64,000 nucleotides of DNA from Geobacter sp. SVR. GTDB lineage: Bacteria; Desulfobacterota; Desulfuromonadia; Geobacterales; Pseudopelobacteraceae. The translations under genes and the position numbers were made by a program. Of the stretch, positions 35,430 to 45,007 are shown piece by piece. Numbering within the stretch: the first letter of the stretch is position 1; every line of letters starts with the position of its first letter. The notes beneath the pieces were generated by a model. That model had not been told where the DNA came from. It saw only the letters and a list, made by a program, of their open reading frames with translations, and made no database searches. Where the stretch lies: NCBI RefSeq assembly GCF_016865365.1, contig NZ_AP024469.1:3502501-3566500 (forward strand), in the 5' to 3' direction.

Positions 35430-35973
35430 AAAAATTTACTGTTGGTTGATTATTCAATTCATGCTTTTAAAATACAAGAATGTTTATTTTGGCCAGAATA
35501 GTTCCATATGTTACGGTTTTAAACTCGTAAATAGTAATAATGGTAGCATCCATATCGGAAATAATTTCAGTACTAGGAGTTATGTAAAATTACTAGCAGA
35601 TGGCGGAAACATTAAGATTGGCAGCAATGTCTTTATGAATAACAATTGCTCGATAAATTGCATGGGCAATATTTCTATTGGTGATGATTGTTTGTTTGGT
35701 GAGAGTGTCAAATTGTACGATCATAACCACAATTTTGCTGATCTTAATAAGCGGATATCAGAACAAGGATTTGATATTGGATTTATAACTATCGGAAACA
35801 ATTGTTGGTTTGGTAGTAATGTTACTGTCTTAAATAACGTTACGATAGGTGACAATGTAGTAATAGGTGCTAATTCACTAATATATAAATCCGTACCTTC
35901 AAACACAATCGTTATGATGAGATCTGAACTAATTTATAAAAACCGAGGCTTAAGGCTTGGAGAGGGCAATTGA
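35422..35973 (+). CDS. hexapeptide-repeat acyltransferase, second
   Basis: A 183-residue left-handed beta-helix protein (repeats such as SIHIGNNFSTRSYVKLLADG, IKIGSNVFMNNNCSI, ISIGDDCLFGESVKLYDHNH). YDHNHNF contributes the usual acetyl-transfer His. It resembles maltose/colanic-acid O-acetyltransferases. A hydrophobic N-terminus (YCWLIIQFMLLKYKN) may tether it to the membrane. The ATG at 35422 overlaps the end of the preceding GT2 frame. It likely O-acetylates a repeat-unit sugar; acceptor unknown. Confidence 0.85.
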   Translation: MLRKIYCWLIIQFMLLKYKNVYFGQNSSICYGFKLVNSNNGSIHIGNNFSTRSYVKLLADGGNIKIGSNVFMNNNCSINCMGNISIGDDCLFGESVKLYDHNHNFADLNKRISEQGFDIGFITIGNNCWFGSNVTVLNNVTIGDNVVIGANSLIYKSVPSNTIVMMRSELIYKNRGLRLGEGN

Positions 35974-37199
35974 AGATACTTTTTATAAATTCTTTATACG
36001 CTCCAAATGCATCCGGTGGTGCTGAAATTATCCTTCAAAACCATGTTGAGGCAATGGGTAAAAGGGGGCATTCTGTTTCAGTTCTTTCGCTTGATAATAC
36101 TAATACAGTCCAGAATGATGTAATCAATGGTGTTAAAGTTTGGCGCATCGGAATTAAGAATATATGTTGGCCATTTGGAGGTGAGAAAGCTTCTGCATGG
36201 AAAAGAGCAATATGGCATATTCTTGACATTAATAATCCATTTGTCAAACGAATCATTGCCAACTTTGTAAAAAGTGAACAACCTGATATAGTATGCATCC
36301 ACAATCTTGCTGGTTGGTCTGTGTCTGTCTGGTCTGTGCTATCAAATCTAAACATCCCCATTGTTCAAGTATTGCATGACCCCTACCTCATCTGTCCCCG
36401 TAGCAACATGTTTAGTCGAGACAGGCCATGCCAACGGCAATGCTTGAAATGTCGTGTGATGCGTTTATTTCACCCGAGGTTGAGTAACAAGGTAACTGCC
36501 GTAGTTGGGGTCAGCCAGTTCATCCTAGAAAAAATGGTCCGCTATGGATATTTTAGTAATGTCCCAATTCGCGAGGTAATTCACAATGCGCGACAGATGA
36601 ACATTGGCGCGGAAGTTCGAAGACCCGGCACTCGAGCTTTGGATTCACGTGTCACTTTTGGGTTTATAGGCCGATTAATGCCTAGCAAAGGCATAGAACT
36701 TCTTCTTGATACTTTCATTAATCATTCTCCTGAATCATGGAGCCTCGTAATAGCCGGTTCTGGGAAGATAGAGTACGAAACGTATCTAAAAAACAAGTTC
36801 AGTCATGAACGAGTCGATTTTATTGGACGTGTACAACCTGAAATATTTTTTGAAAAAATTGATTTTACGGTAGTCCCCTCTCTATGGGAAGATACTTATC
36901 CAGGTGTTGTTTTTGAGTCGTTCTTTTTTGGCGTTCCAGTACTTGGTTCCAATCGCGGGGGAATTCCTGAGATGATCCAAGAAGGAGTGAACGGAGTTCT
37001 GTTTGATCCTGATGATTGTTGCAGTCTGTATGCTCTGATGGGTGATGTCGCAGCAAATAGAGAATACTGGCAAACATCGTCCCATGCAATAATGGGAATG
37101 TCACATGCTTTCTTCGACGTAGACGCCTGGACAGAAAGATGGGAAGAACTTTATTTTAATGTACTTAAAAAACATACAGGTGAAAATAGCGTAGTGTAG
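35970..37199 (+). CDS. family 4 glycosyltransferase
   Basis: A 409-residue GT-B glycosyltransferase. The N-domain starts ILFINSLYAPNASGGAEIILQ (Gly-rich loop for the acceptor side); the C-domain has FGFIGRLMPSKGIELLLD and FFFGVPVLGSNRGGIPEMI, the GPGTF nucleotide-sugar-binding region. A four-cysteine cluster (RDRPCQRQCLKCRVMRLFHP) in the middle could hold a metal and is a feature of a subset of these enzymes. The start is TTG at 35970, overlapping the previous stop. Donor sugar not predictable. Confidence 0.88.
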   Translation: MKILFINSLYAPNASGGAEIILQNHVEAMGKRGHSVSVLSLDNTNTVQNDVINGVKVWRIGIKNICWPFGGEKASAWKRAIWHILDINNPFVKRIIANFVKSEQPDIVCIHNLAGWSVSVWSVLSNLNIPIVQVLHDPYLICPRSNMFSRDRPCQRQCLKCRVMRLFHPRLSNKVTAVVGVSQFILEKMVRYGYFSNVPIREVIHNARQMNIGAEVRRPGTRALDSRVTFGFIGRLMPSKGIELLLDTFINHSPESWSLVIAGSGKIEYETYLKNKFSHERVDFIGRVQPEIFFEKIDFTVVPSLWEDTYPGVVFESFFFGVPVLGSNRGGIPEMIQEGVNGVLFDPDDCCSLYALMGDVAANREYWQTSSHAIMGMSHAFFDVDAWTERWEELYFNVLKKHTGENSVV

Positions 37200-37390
37200 A
37201 AATAGAGCACTATCAATCATTAATGTATCTGAGTTTTATATTGAACGTCCTCCTTCGCAAATGATAGTCGGATTTGAGGCTGTAACAGCTGCTACTAAGA
37301 CGTTGAAACGCTTCTGAAATTATTTTCAAAATGTTGCATCGCGATTATGCGATTTCAAAGGTCTTATTTGATATATGATTGATACTGAGT

Positions 37391-38036
37391 AAGCATCCCC
37401 CGGCAAAGCCGGGGGCTTTCAAAGTCGTGAACCGCTCGAAGCGGTTTTTTCAAAAGATTATCTGACCACCACGAGTGGTGGTCATTCTTCGGGCAAAAAT
37501 GTCAATTGATCCAGACGTTTGTCTTCGTCTTCCTGGTTCCTGATGTAGTTGGCAATTGTTTCCTCGTCAGCACCGACAGTGGATACAAAGTAGCCACGTG
37601 CCCAAAAGCTCATACCAGCAAAGTTCTTCTTCTGACCAAGGTACATTCGCGCAATATGGATTGCACTTTTGCCCTTGATGAAACCGATCACCTGTGCAAC
37701 GGAGTATTTTGGTGGGATCGATATCAATATGTGAATATGATCAGGTTGAAGGTGCCCTTCCACTATCTTGCACTCTTTCTGCCTGGCTAGACTATGAAAC
37801 AAGTCGGCAAGATATTTCCGGATTCGACCAAACAGCACCTTGCGGCGACATTTTGGAATCCATACAACGTGATACTTGCAATCCCATTTCGTGTGGCATA
37901 AACTTTGTGTGTCGTCCATTGAAGCCTCCTTTTCGTGTACTTTGAGCGGTTCACGTTAGGGAGGCTTCTACATATTTCAGGAACTGTCAAACTATTGGGG
38001 TCCCCCGGCAGAGCCGGGGGTTTACCCTAAGGAAAT
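37391..38036 (-). mobile_element. IS200/IS605-type element, copy B (in wzy 5' end)
   Basis: A 646-base element, nearly identical to copy A except for three extra G/C bases in terminal stems. Orientation is again opposite to the EPS operon. On the left, ATG ATT GAT ACT GAG T (37375-37390) precedes it; on the right, TAAGAATTGCAC follows. Joining these gives MIDTELRIALLVISG, in frame with the polymerase. Thus it appears inserted at codon 6 of wzy. Nearly identical copies imply a recent burst. Confidence 0.88.
37482..37919 (-). CDS. tnpA: IS200-type Y1 transposase TnpA, copy B
   Basis: A 145-residue protein identical to the copy at 34624-35061, with His61/His63 and Tyr125 intact, so it should be active. 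The two copies are 2.9 kb apart in the same orientation, which also makes the intervening acyltransferase and GT4 genes liable to deletion by recombination. No TnpB accessory gene accompanies either copy. Confidence 0.95.
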   Translation of the reverse strand: MDDTQSLCHTKWDCKYHVVWIPKCRRKVLFGRIRKYLADLFHSLARQKECKIVEGHLQPDHIHILISIPPKYSVAQVIGFIKGKSAIHIARMYLGQKKNFAGMSFWARGYFVSTVGADEETIANYIRNQEDEDKRLDQLTFLPEE

Positions 38037-38053
38037 TAAGAATTGCACTTTTA

Positions 38054-39280
38054 GTGATAAGTGGTTTAATTATACTTTTAGCATATGCAAAAGTTTCTCA
38101 GCAAATTGGAAGTTACTTTAATTTACTTACTCCTTGGTTTGTTGGTGCGTTTACAAAAAATATTGTAGTTGAATTGCTTTACACTTTTAGAATAGGAGGC
38201 GATGGCACCGACTATTCTTTTTTCTTAATTACTTTAGGCAATACGGTTGAAGTATTATCATTCCTCATTACTTATTACTATTGCAAGGGTATTTCAGTTT
38301 CATTGTTTCGGCGCGTCACTCCGTTGTATTGGCGTGAATCGATGATACTGATTTTAGCTACCATTTTTCTTTTTCTGCCAATTTATCTTGAATTTGGACT
38401 CGATGTTATACTAGATCCAAGGAGTGTTTATTTACAAACTCGCACTGGATATGGGCTAAGTTATTTTCTATCAGCTTTTCTGTTGAGGGTATCATTTGTT
38501 CTTGTGATGTTTTCATTGAATAATAACTGGTCAAAAATTGTTACTGCCGGCCTGATATTTTCTATAATAGGCTATTGCACTGGTTCTAAAACTGTCCTTT
38601 TTTCCTTTATAGTTATTGTGTTTATTTATTGGATAAAAAGCACTCAATTTTCTCTTGGTCTTAAATCATTTGTTTTATTGCTTGTTACTGCATTTTTCTT
38701 GCTCACAACAGCTATTGCTTTATTGCGTCCTAGCACTGATACTACCGAAATTAGTAAAGAGATGTTTTTTGATATATTGCTTACTTACTCCGATTATAAT
38801 CGAAATGGACAAGTCCTTATCGATAAAGAGCATAAACCTCAGCTTGGAAGAATATTTTTAGAAGACTATTTTGTCTCAAAAATACCACGAGTTCTCTATC
38901 CTGAAAAACCTCGTAATTTTGGTTCTATTGCTTTAGCGGAAATCTATTTTCCAGAGTGGTTTGAGACGGATACCGGAGCTCCGTCGTTTGGTTCTGGCGT
39001 TGCTTACGCAGATTTTGGTGAAATATTTCCTTTGTGGCTAATACTTTGCGGATTTATTCAAGGATATTTTCTCAAAACTATCGAAAGATCTTACAATGAT
39101 TTTTCAAATCCATACACTTTTGTACTTCTATTGCATTTTTGTGGGATTAGCCTATTGTCTGCTGGAGTTGGGTCATTTTTATTTGAAATGGTGATATTTA
39201 TGTTGTTACTAAGTAATTTAAATAATTTTAATTTATGTAGTTTTATTTTTGGTAAAAAAACCGCGCCCCCTGCAAAATAG
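38054..39280 (+). CDS. wzy: Wzy-type oligosaccharide repeat-unit polymerase, N-terminus affected by IS
   Basis: A polytopic membrane protein (408 residues from the GTG at 38054) with about ten hydrophobic segments and a periplasmic loop, in the style of O-antigen polymerases (SLFRRVTPLYWRESMILILA..., FDVILD-like loop YLQTRTGYGLSYFLSA; IPRVLYPEKPRNFGSIALAEIYFPEWF is typical of these proteins). Copy B of the IS element lies 18 bases upstream, and the original start seems to be at 37375. Expression may now depend on the GTG, which lacks a clear ribosome-binding site, or on a promoter within the element. It is the only Wzy candidate in the locus. Confidence 0.8.
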   Translation: MISGLIILLAYAKVSQQIGSYFNLLTPWFVGAFTKNIVVELLYTFRIGGDGTDYSFFLITLGNTVEVLSFLITYYYCKGISVSLFRRVTPLYWRESMILILATIFLFLPIYLEFGLDVILDPRSVYLQTRTGYGLSYFLSAFLLRVSFVLVMFSLNNNWSKIVTAGLIFSIIGYCTGSKTVLFSFIVIVFIYWIKSTQFSLGLKSFVLLLVTAFFLLTTAIALLRPSTDTTEISKEMFFDILLTYSDYNRNGQVLIDKEHKPQLGRIFLEDYFVSKIPRVLYPEKPRNFGSIALAEIYFPEWFETDTGAPSFGSGVAYADFGEIFPLWLILCGFIQGYFLKTIERSYNDFSNPYTFVLLLHFCGISLLSAGVGSFLFEMVIFMLLLSNLNNFNLCSFIFGKKTAPPAK

Positions 39281-39316
39281 TTATATGAAATACAAGTGCA
39301 GACAGGTGTCTATTTT

Positions 39317-40309
39317 ATGGAATTAATTATCGACGATAGATGGTTCGGTGAGACAGGAATTGGTCGGTACGTCAATGAAATTATCAAACGAAAACCTGAT
39401 AATTGTCACATTTTACATCTTAACCAGAACTGGAAGATCAAAAACCCTCTTTCTCCATGGCTGCTCGCTTCAACTATCAAGAAAAGCCACGCTGACCTGT
39501 TCTGGAGCCCCGGTTTTATGCCTCCTGCCGGTTGCAAAACTCCTTTTGTTGTTAGTGTCCATGACTTGATGCATCTTCATTATGGCAATTCACTTCAACG
39601 GCTATATTATAATCAGGTTATTCGAAGATTATTGCATAATGCTGCAACGGTTCTGACCGTTTCAGAATATTCTCGTAACGAGCTACTTTCATGGTCTGGT
39701 ATTTCTGCTGAAAAAGTGGTTGTAACCCATAATGCTGTTGGTGCTGATTTCAGTTGTGAAGGCACTCAATATAATCCAGGTTTTCCTTATGTCTTATATG
39801 TCGGTAATAGAAGAATATACAAAAACGTTAACCGATTAATTGAGGCGTTTAGCTTGGGGTGTAAAAGATCAGATGTAAAACTTGTACTTTCCGGTACAGC
39901 AGATCCAGAGTTGTTAGCAATAGCTAGACAGGCCGGGATTGCCGATCGGATTATTTTTATTGGTAGAATCAAGGAAGAGGATTTATCAGCCGTTTATCGC
40001 GGTGCGCTTGCGGTAGCCTATGTTTCACTCTATGAAGGTTTTGGGCTGCCTCCTTTAGAGGCAATGGCGTGTGGAACTCCAGTACTTACGTCAAATGTCA
40101 CATCCTTGCCTGAAGTTGTTGGTGATGCTGCCTTGATGGTTGATCCATTTGATGTTGAAGCAATAGCTGACGGATTGAGAAGAATAACTGAAGACAGCGG
40201 CCTGCAGTTGGATCTACAAACAAAAGGTTTAAAGAGAGTAGAATTATTTAGCTGGGATATATCTGCTAAAAAAATATGGGAAGTCCTAAATAGGGCTGCA
40301 CAAATTTAG
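39317..40309 (+). CDS. family 4 glycosyltransferase
   Basis: A 330-residue GT-B enzyme. Opening: MELIIDDRWFGETGIGRYVNEI, the common start of mannosyl/rhamnosyltransferases of this family. The C-domain has YVLYVGNRRIYKNVNRLIEAF and SLYEGFGLPPLEAMACGTPVLTSN, containing the EX7E motif. I chose ATG at 39317 because the protein starts directly with the conserved strand; an upstream GTG adds seven residues. It is AT-rich at its ends and less so in the C-domain. Donor could be GDP-mannose or GDP-fucose given later genes, which is inferred. Confidence 0.88.
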   Translation: MELIIDDRWFGETGIGRYVNEIIKRKPDNCHILHLNQNWKIKNPLSPWLLASTIKKSHADLFWSPGFMPPAGCKTPFVVSVHDLMHLHYGNSLQRLYYNQVIRRLLHNAATVLTVSEYSRNELLSWSGISAEKVVVTHNAVGADFSCEGTQYNPGFPYVLYVGNRRIYKNVNRLIEAFSLGCKRSDVKLVLSGTADPELLAIARQAGIADRIIFIGRIKEEDLSAVYRGALAVAYVSLYEGFGLPPLEAMACGTPVLTSNVTSLPEVVGDAALMVDPFDVEAIADGLRRITEDSGLQLDLQTKGLKRVELFSWDISAKKIWEVLNRAAQI

Positions 40310-40366
40310 CGTTAACGACCTAACAGATCGACCGTCAAGGTTAATAAGCTAACAGGAGGTGAGGTT

Positions 40367-41344
40367 TTGCGAGTTATTGTTACAGGCGGTTCAGGCTTTA
40401 TAGGCACTAATTTAGTAGAGCATTTTGTTACTAATGGCGATGAAATTATAAATATTGATATTGTTTCACCACGCAATAAAGCACACACCCCATACTGGAT
40501 TAATGTTGACCTATGCGATGCTGCCAAATTACGAGAGGTAATTCAAAAATTATTACCGGATGTAATTCTACACATGGGAGCAAGGACCGACCTTGACGGT
40601 CTCTCCATTTCAGATTATTCCGCTAACACCGTCGGTGTTCAGAATATAATAGCAGCTATTACAGGCTTAAAATCTTTACGGCGAATAATTTTTGCCTCAT
40701 CTCGACTCGTCTGTCGTATTGGATATCAGCCAGATAATGAGTTTGATTATTGCCCATCGACTCCATATGGGGAGAGCAAGGTGTTGGGTGAAAAAATAGT
40801 CAGAGAAAATTCTACGCAAATACCTTGTCCTTGGCTTATTGTACGGCCGACTTCCATTTGGGGACCATGGTTTGATATCCCTTATAAAACGTTTTTTTTA
40901 ACTATTGTCAAAGGAAAATATTTCCATCCAGGTCCAGAAAAAATTTTAAAGTCGTTTGGTTTTATTGGTAATACCGTATATCAATTACAACGTCTGCTCG
41001 ATGTGCCCTTATATACATTCTCTGCCAAGACCATATACTTAGGAGATTATCCTCCTATTGATGTAGAAGAGATGGCTAATAAGATACAGAACACATTGGG
41101 TACTCCAAAGATCAAGCGAATGAACTTACGATATCTTCACGTTGCAGCAAAATTTGGAGACATGCTTAAAAGATTCGGCTGGAAAAACCCGCCATTAACC
41201 TCTTTTAGGCTAAATAACCTAGTCACACCGATGATATATGATTTAGAACCCCTGAAATTATTAGTGGGTGATTTGCCCTTCACAATGTCACAAGGAGTTG
41301 AGAATACAGTTGTTTGGTTGAGGAAGAATGGAGAAGTTACTTAA
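40367..41344 (+). CDS. NAD-dependent epimerase/dehydratase (extended SDR)
   Basis: A 325-residue protein with TTG start seven bases after AGGAGG. NAD motif GGSGFIGTN; the active-site region reads ASSRLVCRIG and YGESKVLGEK (YxxxK). HMGARTDLDG is the NAD-contact strand. It resembles nucleotide-sugar epimerases/reductases, but I could not fix the reaction; the usual Ser-Ser-Ser/Thr pattern is SSR, so the catalytic Ser/Thr must be checked. The long C-terminal part (IKRMNLRYLHVAAKFGDMLKRFG) is typical of reductases of 4-keto sugars. It may finish a nucleotide sugar for this repeat unit. Confidence 0.8.
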   Translation: MRVIVTGGSGFIGTNLVEHFVTNGDEIINIDIVSPRNKAHTPYWINVDLCDAAKLREVIQKLLPDVILHMGARTDLDGLSISDYSANTVGVQNIIAAITGLKSLRRIIFASSRLVCRIGYQPDNEFDYCPSTPYGESKVLGEKIVRENSTQIPCPWLIVRPTSIWGPWFDIPYKTFFLTIVKGKYFHPGPEKILKSFGFIGNTVYQLQRLLDVPLYTFSAKTIYLGDYPPIDVEEMANKIQNTLGTPKIKRMNLRYLHVAAKFGDMLKRFGWKNPPLTSFRLNNLVTPMIYDLEPLKLLVGDLPFTMSQGVENTVVWLRKNGEVT

Positions 41345-41474
41345 CATGTTGATTTCTCTGTGTATCAAAAACCAAATACTTTTAATATTCTTAAGCTTAT
41401 TCACATTTCTTCGACAATTTAATCAACGGAAAAGCGTTAACTGTTTTGTTGTCGCTACAAGAAATATCTGAAAT

Positions 41475-42719
41475 ATGCGCATCCTTATTTACGGCCTTAA
41501 TTTTTCCCCCGAACTTGCCGGCATCGGTAAATACACCGGTGAGATGGCACAATGGCTGGCAGAGCGTGATCATGAAGTGCGGGTAATTACTACAGTCCCC
41601 TACTATCCAGAATGGCAAATAGGACCTGGTTATTCTGGTTGGCGCTATCTGCGTGAATGCATCGGCACGATTTCGGTATTTCGCACCCCACTCTGGGTCC
41701 CTGAAAAACCGAAAACGATCACAAGACTATTGCATCTGGCCAGCTTTGCCTTAAGCAGTTTACCTCAACTGTTGCGCCAGCTAGCTTGGCAACCGGATGT
41801 AATTATTTGTATTGCTCCTTCCTTCTTCTGCGCACCTACGACCATCCTCTTCAGCAAATTGTCAAATACCTGCAGTTGGCTGCATATCCAAGATTTCGAG
41901 ATTGACGCCATGTTCGGCCTCGGGATGCTGGGAGACGGTGGAGTGCTTGCGCGCTTCGCTCTGGGCGCTGAACGCCTTCTGATGCGGCGTTTTGACCGTG
42001 TATCGTCGATCTCCCGTAGCATGTGCGCCCGCTTGAAGGCCAAAGGCGTTGCAGAACAGGCCATAGTTCATTTTCCTAACTGGGTTGACACGGATTTTAT
42101 CACCCCACAAGCGGACAGAAACAGATACCGACAGCAGTGGGGTTTCAATGTCAGTGATAATATCATTCTTTACTCTGGTAACCTTGGCAAAAAACAGGGT
42201 CTTGAAATTATCCTGGAAGCTGCAATGGCATTACGAGAAAAAACCGATCTGCATTTTGTTATTGTCGGAGAGGGTGCGCATAAAACGGTTCTTGTCGATG
42301 CGGCAAAATCGAGTGCGTTGCATAACGTCCATTTCTACCCTCTGCAATCATATCAATCGTTACCGGATTTACTGCAGATGGCGGATGTTCATCTGGTGAT
42401 ACAGAAACGAGGTGCTGCTGATGCAGTCATGCCGTCCAAGTTGACGGGAATTCTGTCCGCTGGGGGTGATGCTATAATAACTGCTGATGCAGATACCGAA
42501 CTTGGCAAACTTGTGCAGGAAAATCCAGGAGTTGCCACTTTAATAGAACCGGAAAATGCTGATGTGCTGGTTGCGGCAATTGTGGAACTTGTTCAAAGAT
42601 GCCAGACTTCCACTGGTGGGCATAATCAGATTGCCAGGCGGTATGCTGTGGAAAATCTTGGGATGGATAGTGTACTTGGGCGTTTTGAAGAGACGTTGCG
42701 GGAAGTCGTGAACATGTAA
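41475..42719 (+). CDS. WcaI/WbuB-like family 4 glycosyltransferase
   Basis: A 414-residue GT-B enzyme. RILIYGLNFSPELAGIGKYTGEMAQWLAERDHEVRVITTVPYYPEW closely fits the colanic-acid WcaI and WbuB fucosyl/hexosaminyl transferase family. Further signs are LHIQDFEIDAMFGLGML and ILYSGNLGKKQGLEIILEAA. It lies next to GDP-fucose genes, so a fucosyltransferase role as in colanic acid is plausible. Base composition is already higher in GC than the island to its left. About 130 bases without gene precede it, possibly a promoter region. Start ATG 41475. Confidence 0.87.
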   Translation: MRILIYGLNFSPELAGIGKYTGEMAQWLAERDHEVRVITTVPYYPEWQIGPGYSGWRYLRECIGTISVFRTPLWVPEKPKTITRLLHLASFALSSLPQLLRQLAWQPDVIICIAPSFFCAPTTILFSKLSNTCSWLHIQDFEIDAMFGLGMLGDGGVLARFALGAERLLMRRFDRVSSISRSMCARLKAKGVAEQAIVHFPNWVDTDFITPQADRNRYRQQWGFNVSDNIILYSGNLGKKQGLEIILEAAMALREKTDLHFVIVGEGAHKTVLVDAAKSSALHNVHFYPLQSYQSLPDLLQMADVHLVIQKRGAADAVMPSKLTGILSAGGDAIITADADTELGKLVQENPGVATLIEPENADVLVAAIVELVQRCQTSTGGHNQIARRYAVENLGMDSVLGRFEETLREVVNM

Positions 42720-42821
42720 TTTGTTATCTCGGCTGTTGGAATTAAAGAACCAGCTTTGAGAGTTCTGTAAATATGATGATGGATGGAATTTTAAAGATAA
42801 CAGCACAGGAGACAAGATCAA

Positions 42822-43787
42822 ATGGATAAGCGGTCTAAAATTTTCGTTGCTGGTTCGAATGGGCTTGTAGGATCTGCACTTGCGAGACGTCTTCAGGTTG
42901 GTGGGTATGAAAACCTGCTTTTGCCAGAAATCAATGAATTGGACCTTACCTGCCAACAGGCTGTTGCTGACTTTTTTTGTCAAGAGAATCCTGAATATGT
43001 CTTTTTGGCCGCTGCCAAGGTCGGTGGTATTCATGCTAACAACACCTACCCTGCTGAATTCATTCAAATAAATTCAACAATTCAGAACAATGTAATCCAT
43101 CAAGCCTGGAAACATGAGGTCAAACGCCTGCTGTTCCTCGGGTCATCTTGTATTTATCCACAATTGGCACCACAACCAATGAAGGAAGAACACCTACTGA
43201 CCGGTCTTCTTGAACCGACCAACGAACCTTACGCCATAGCAAAAATCACTGGCATCAAGATGTGCGAGGCCTACAACCGCCAGTACGGCACAAAGTTTAT
43301 CGCCGTTATGCCGACCAATCTCTATGGACCGGGAGACAACTTCCATCCCGAAAACAGCCATGTTTTACCTGCTCTGATCAGGCGTTTTCACGAAGCCAAA
43401 GTACAGAAGGCGTCCGAGGTGGTAGTGTGGGGAAGCGGTACACCTCGCCGGGAACTGTTGTATGTCGATGATATGGCCAGTGGCTGTTTGCACTTGATGG
43501 AGTTGTCTGATGAGAAAATCGCCCCTGAGCTTTTGAGTTATCCCAAACCTTGTTTTGTCAATCTTGGGACAGGTGAAGATGTCACCATTCGTGAGCTTGC
43601 AGAAACAGTCAAGAGTATTGTGGGTTTTGAAGGCGCACTGGTGTTTGACTCCACAAAGCCGGACGGTACGCCAAGAAAAATGCAAGATGTGAGCCGGATG
43701 CATGACCTTGGGTGGAGGCATTCAATTAGCTTGGTGCAAGGAATTGCTACCACTTATGCATGGTATTTGGAAAGTATTGGATCATAA
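42822..43787 (+). CDS. fcl: GDP-L-fucose synthase
   Basis: A 321-residue SDR enzyme that epimerises and reduces GDP-4-keto-6-deoxy-D-mannose to GDP-L-fucose using NADPH. The motif is [24 protein letters not shown] and YAIAKITG (Ser and YxxxK) are the catalytic pattern, and [18 protein letters not shown] is specific to the GMER/WcaG group. It lies just upstream of gmd, which provides its substrate. AGGAG (ACAGGAGACAAG) precedes the ATG at 42822. Confidence 0.93.
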   Translation: MDKRSKIFVAGSNGLVGSALARRLQVGGYENLLLPEINELDLTCQQAVADFFCQENPEYVFLAAAKVGGIHANNTYPAEFIQINSTIQNNVIHQAWKHEVKRLLFLGSSCIYPQLAPQPMKEEHLLTGLLEPTNEPYAIAKITGIKMCEAYNRQYGTKFIAVMPTNLYGPGDNFHPENSHVLPALIRRFHEAKVQKASEVVVWGSGTPRRELLYVDDMASGCLHLMELSDEKIAPELLSYPKPCFVNLGTGEDVTIRELAETVKSIVGFEGALVFDSTKPDGTPRKMQDVSRMHDLGWRHSISLVQGIATTYAWYLESIGS

Positions 43788-43832
43788 GATAACCAACCTT
43801 CAGAATCGTTTTTAAGAAAGGTTATGCTACCA

Positions 43833-44951
43833 ATGAAAAAAGCACTTATAACCGGTATTACCGGTCAGGATGGCTCATATCTGGCGGAATTTCTCCTTGA
43901 AAAAGGGTACGAAGTCCATGGCATCAAGCGTCGTGCTTCATCTTTCAACACTCAACGCGTGGATCACATATATCAAGACCCGCATATTAAAAACGCGCAC
44001 TTCAGACTGCACTATGGCGACCTGACCGATTCTTCAAATCTGACCCGTATTCTGCAGGAAGTGCAGCCGGACGAGGTGTACAATCTGGGCGCACAATCCC
44101 ATGTTGCCGTCAGTTTTGAGTCGCCGGAGTACACGGTTGATGTAGATGGTGTAGGAACGTTGCGTATTCTTGAGGCGGTACGGTTGCTCGGCTTGCAACA
44201 CAAGACCCATTACTATCAAGCATCAACATCCGAATTATACGGGCTTGTGCAGGAGATTCCGCAGAAAGAGACAACTCCTTTCTATCCCCGCTCCCCTTAT
44301 GCTGTTGCAAAACTATACGCCTACTGGATTACCGTTAACTATCGTGAGGCGTATGGTATGTATGCCTGCAACGGTATCTTGTTCAATCATGAATCCCCCC
44401 GTCGTGGCGAAACTTTTGTTACGCGAAAGATAACCAGGGGACTTGCCAATATTGCTCAAGGTCTCGAAGAATTCCTGTATATGGGCAACATCGATTCATT
44501 GCGCGACTGGGGACATGCCAAAGATTACGTAAAAATGCAGTGGCTTATGTTGCAGCAGGAAACCCCGGAGGATTTTGTCATCGCCACCGGTGTTCAATAT
44601 ACTGTCAGACAGTTTATTACCTGGGCGGCCAAAGAGTTGGGGATTACCCTGAAGTTTGAGGGTGAAGGAGTTGAGGAGACAGGCAGCGTTGTTTCTGTAC
44701 ACGGTGACAAGGCTCCTGCGGTAAAAGTGGGCGATATTCTGGTGCGTATTGATCCCCGCTATTTCAGGCCATCGGAGGTTGAAACGCTCCTAGGCGACCC
44801 GACAAAGGCAAAGGAAAAACTTGGTTGGATACCGGAAATTACCGTTCAGGAGATGTGCGCAGAAATGGTTGCGGAAGACCTCAAAACAGCCCAACGACAT
44901 GCGTTGCTGAAAAAACATGGCTATGAACTGCCGATCGCCGTTGAAAGTTGA
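43833..44951 (+). CDS. gmd: GDP-mannose 4,6-dehydratase
   Basis: A 372-residue extended SDR that dehydrates GDP-D-mannose to GDP-4-keto-6-deoxy-D-mannose. NADP motif [39 protein letters not shown] is specific to Gmd; the catalytic TSELYG and YAVAKLYAY are intact. ATG at 43833 is used: AGAAAGG lies 11 bases before it, while the ATG at 43824 is only two bases from that site. Next to fcl it completes the GDP-L-fucose route. GC content is moderate. Confidence 0.94.
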   Translation: MKKALITGITGQDGSYLAEFLLEKGYEVHGIKRRASSFNTQRVDHIYQDPHIKNAHFRLHYGDLTDSSNLTRILQEVQPDEVYNLGAQSHVAVSFESPEYTVDVDGVGTLRILEAVRLLGLQHKTHYYQASTSELYGLVQEIPQKETTPFYPRSPYAVAKLYAYWITVNYREAYGMYACNGILFNHESPRRGETFVTRKITRGLANIAQGLEEFLYMGNIDSLRDWGHAKDYVKMQWLMLQQETPEDFVIATGVQYTVRQFITWAAKELGITLKFEGEGVEETGSVVSVHGDKAPAVKVGDILVRIDPRYFRPSEVETLLGDPTKAKEKLGWIPEITVQEMCAEMVAEDLKTAQRHALLKKHGYELPIAVES

Positions 44952-45007
44952 CTGGAGCCCCACGGCCAGCCACCTTAATCCCAAACACAGTAAACAGAGG
45001 GAATATT

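Noticed and set aside
37200-37374. Small gene between the GT4 gene and wzy
   Set aside because: All frames are short and broken; the AT-rich stretch probably only serves as the leader of wzy.
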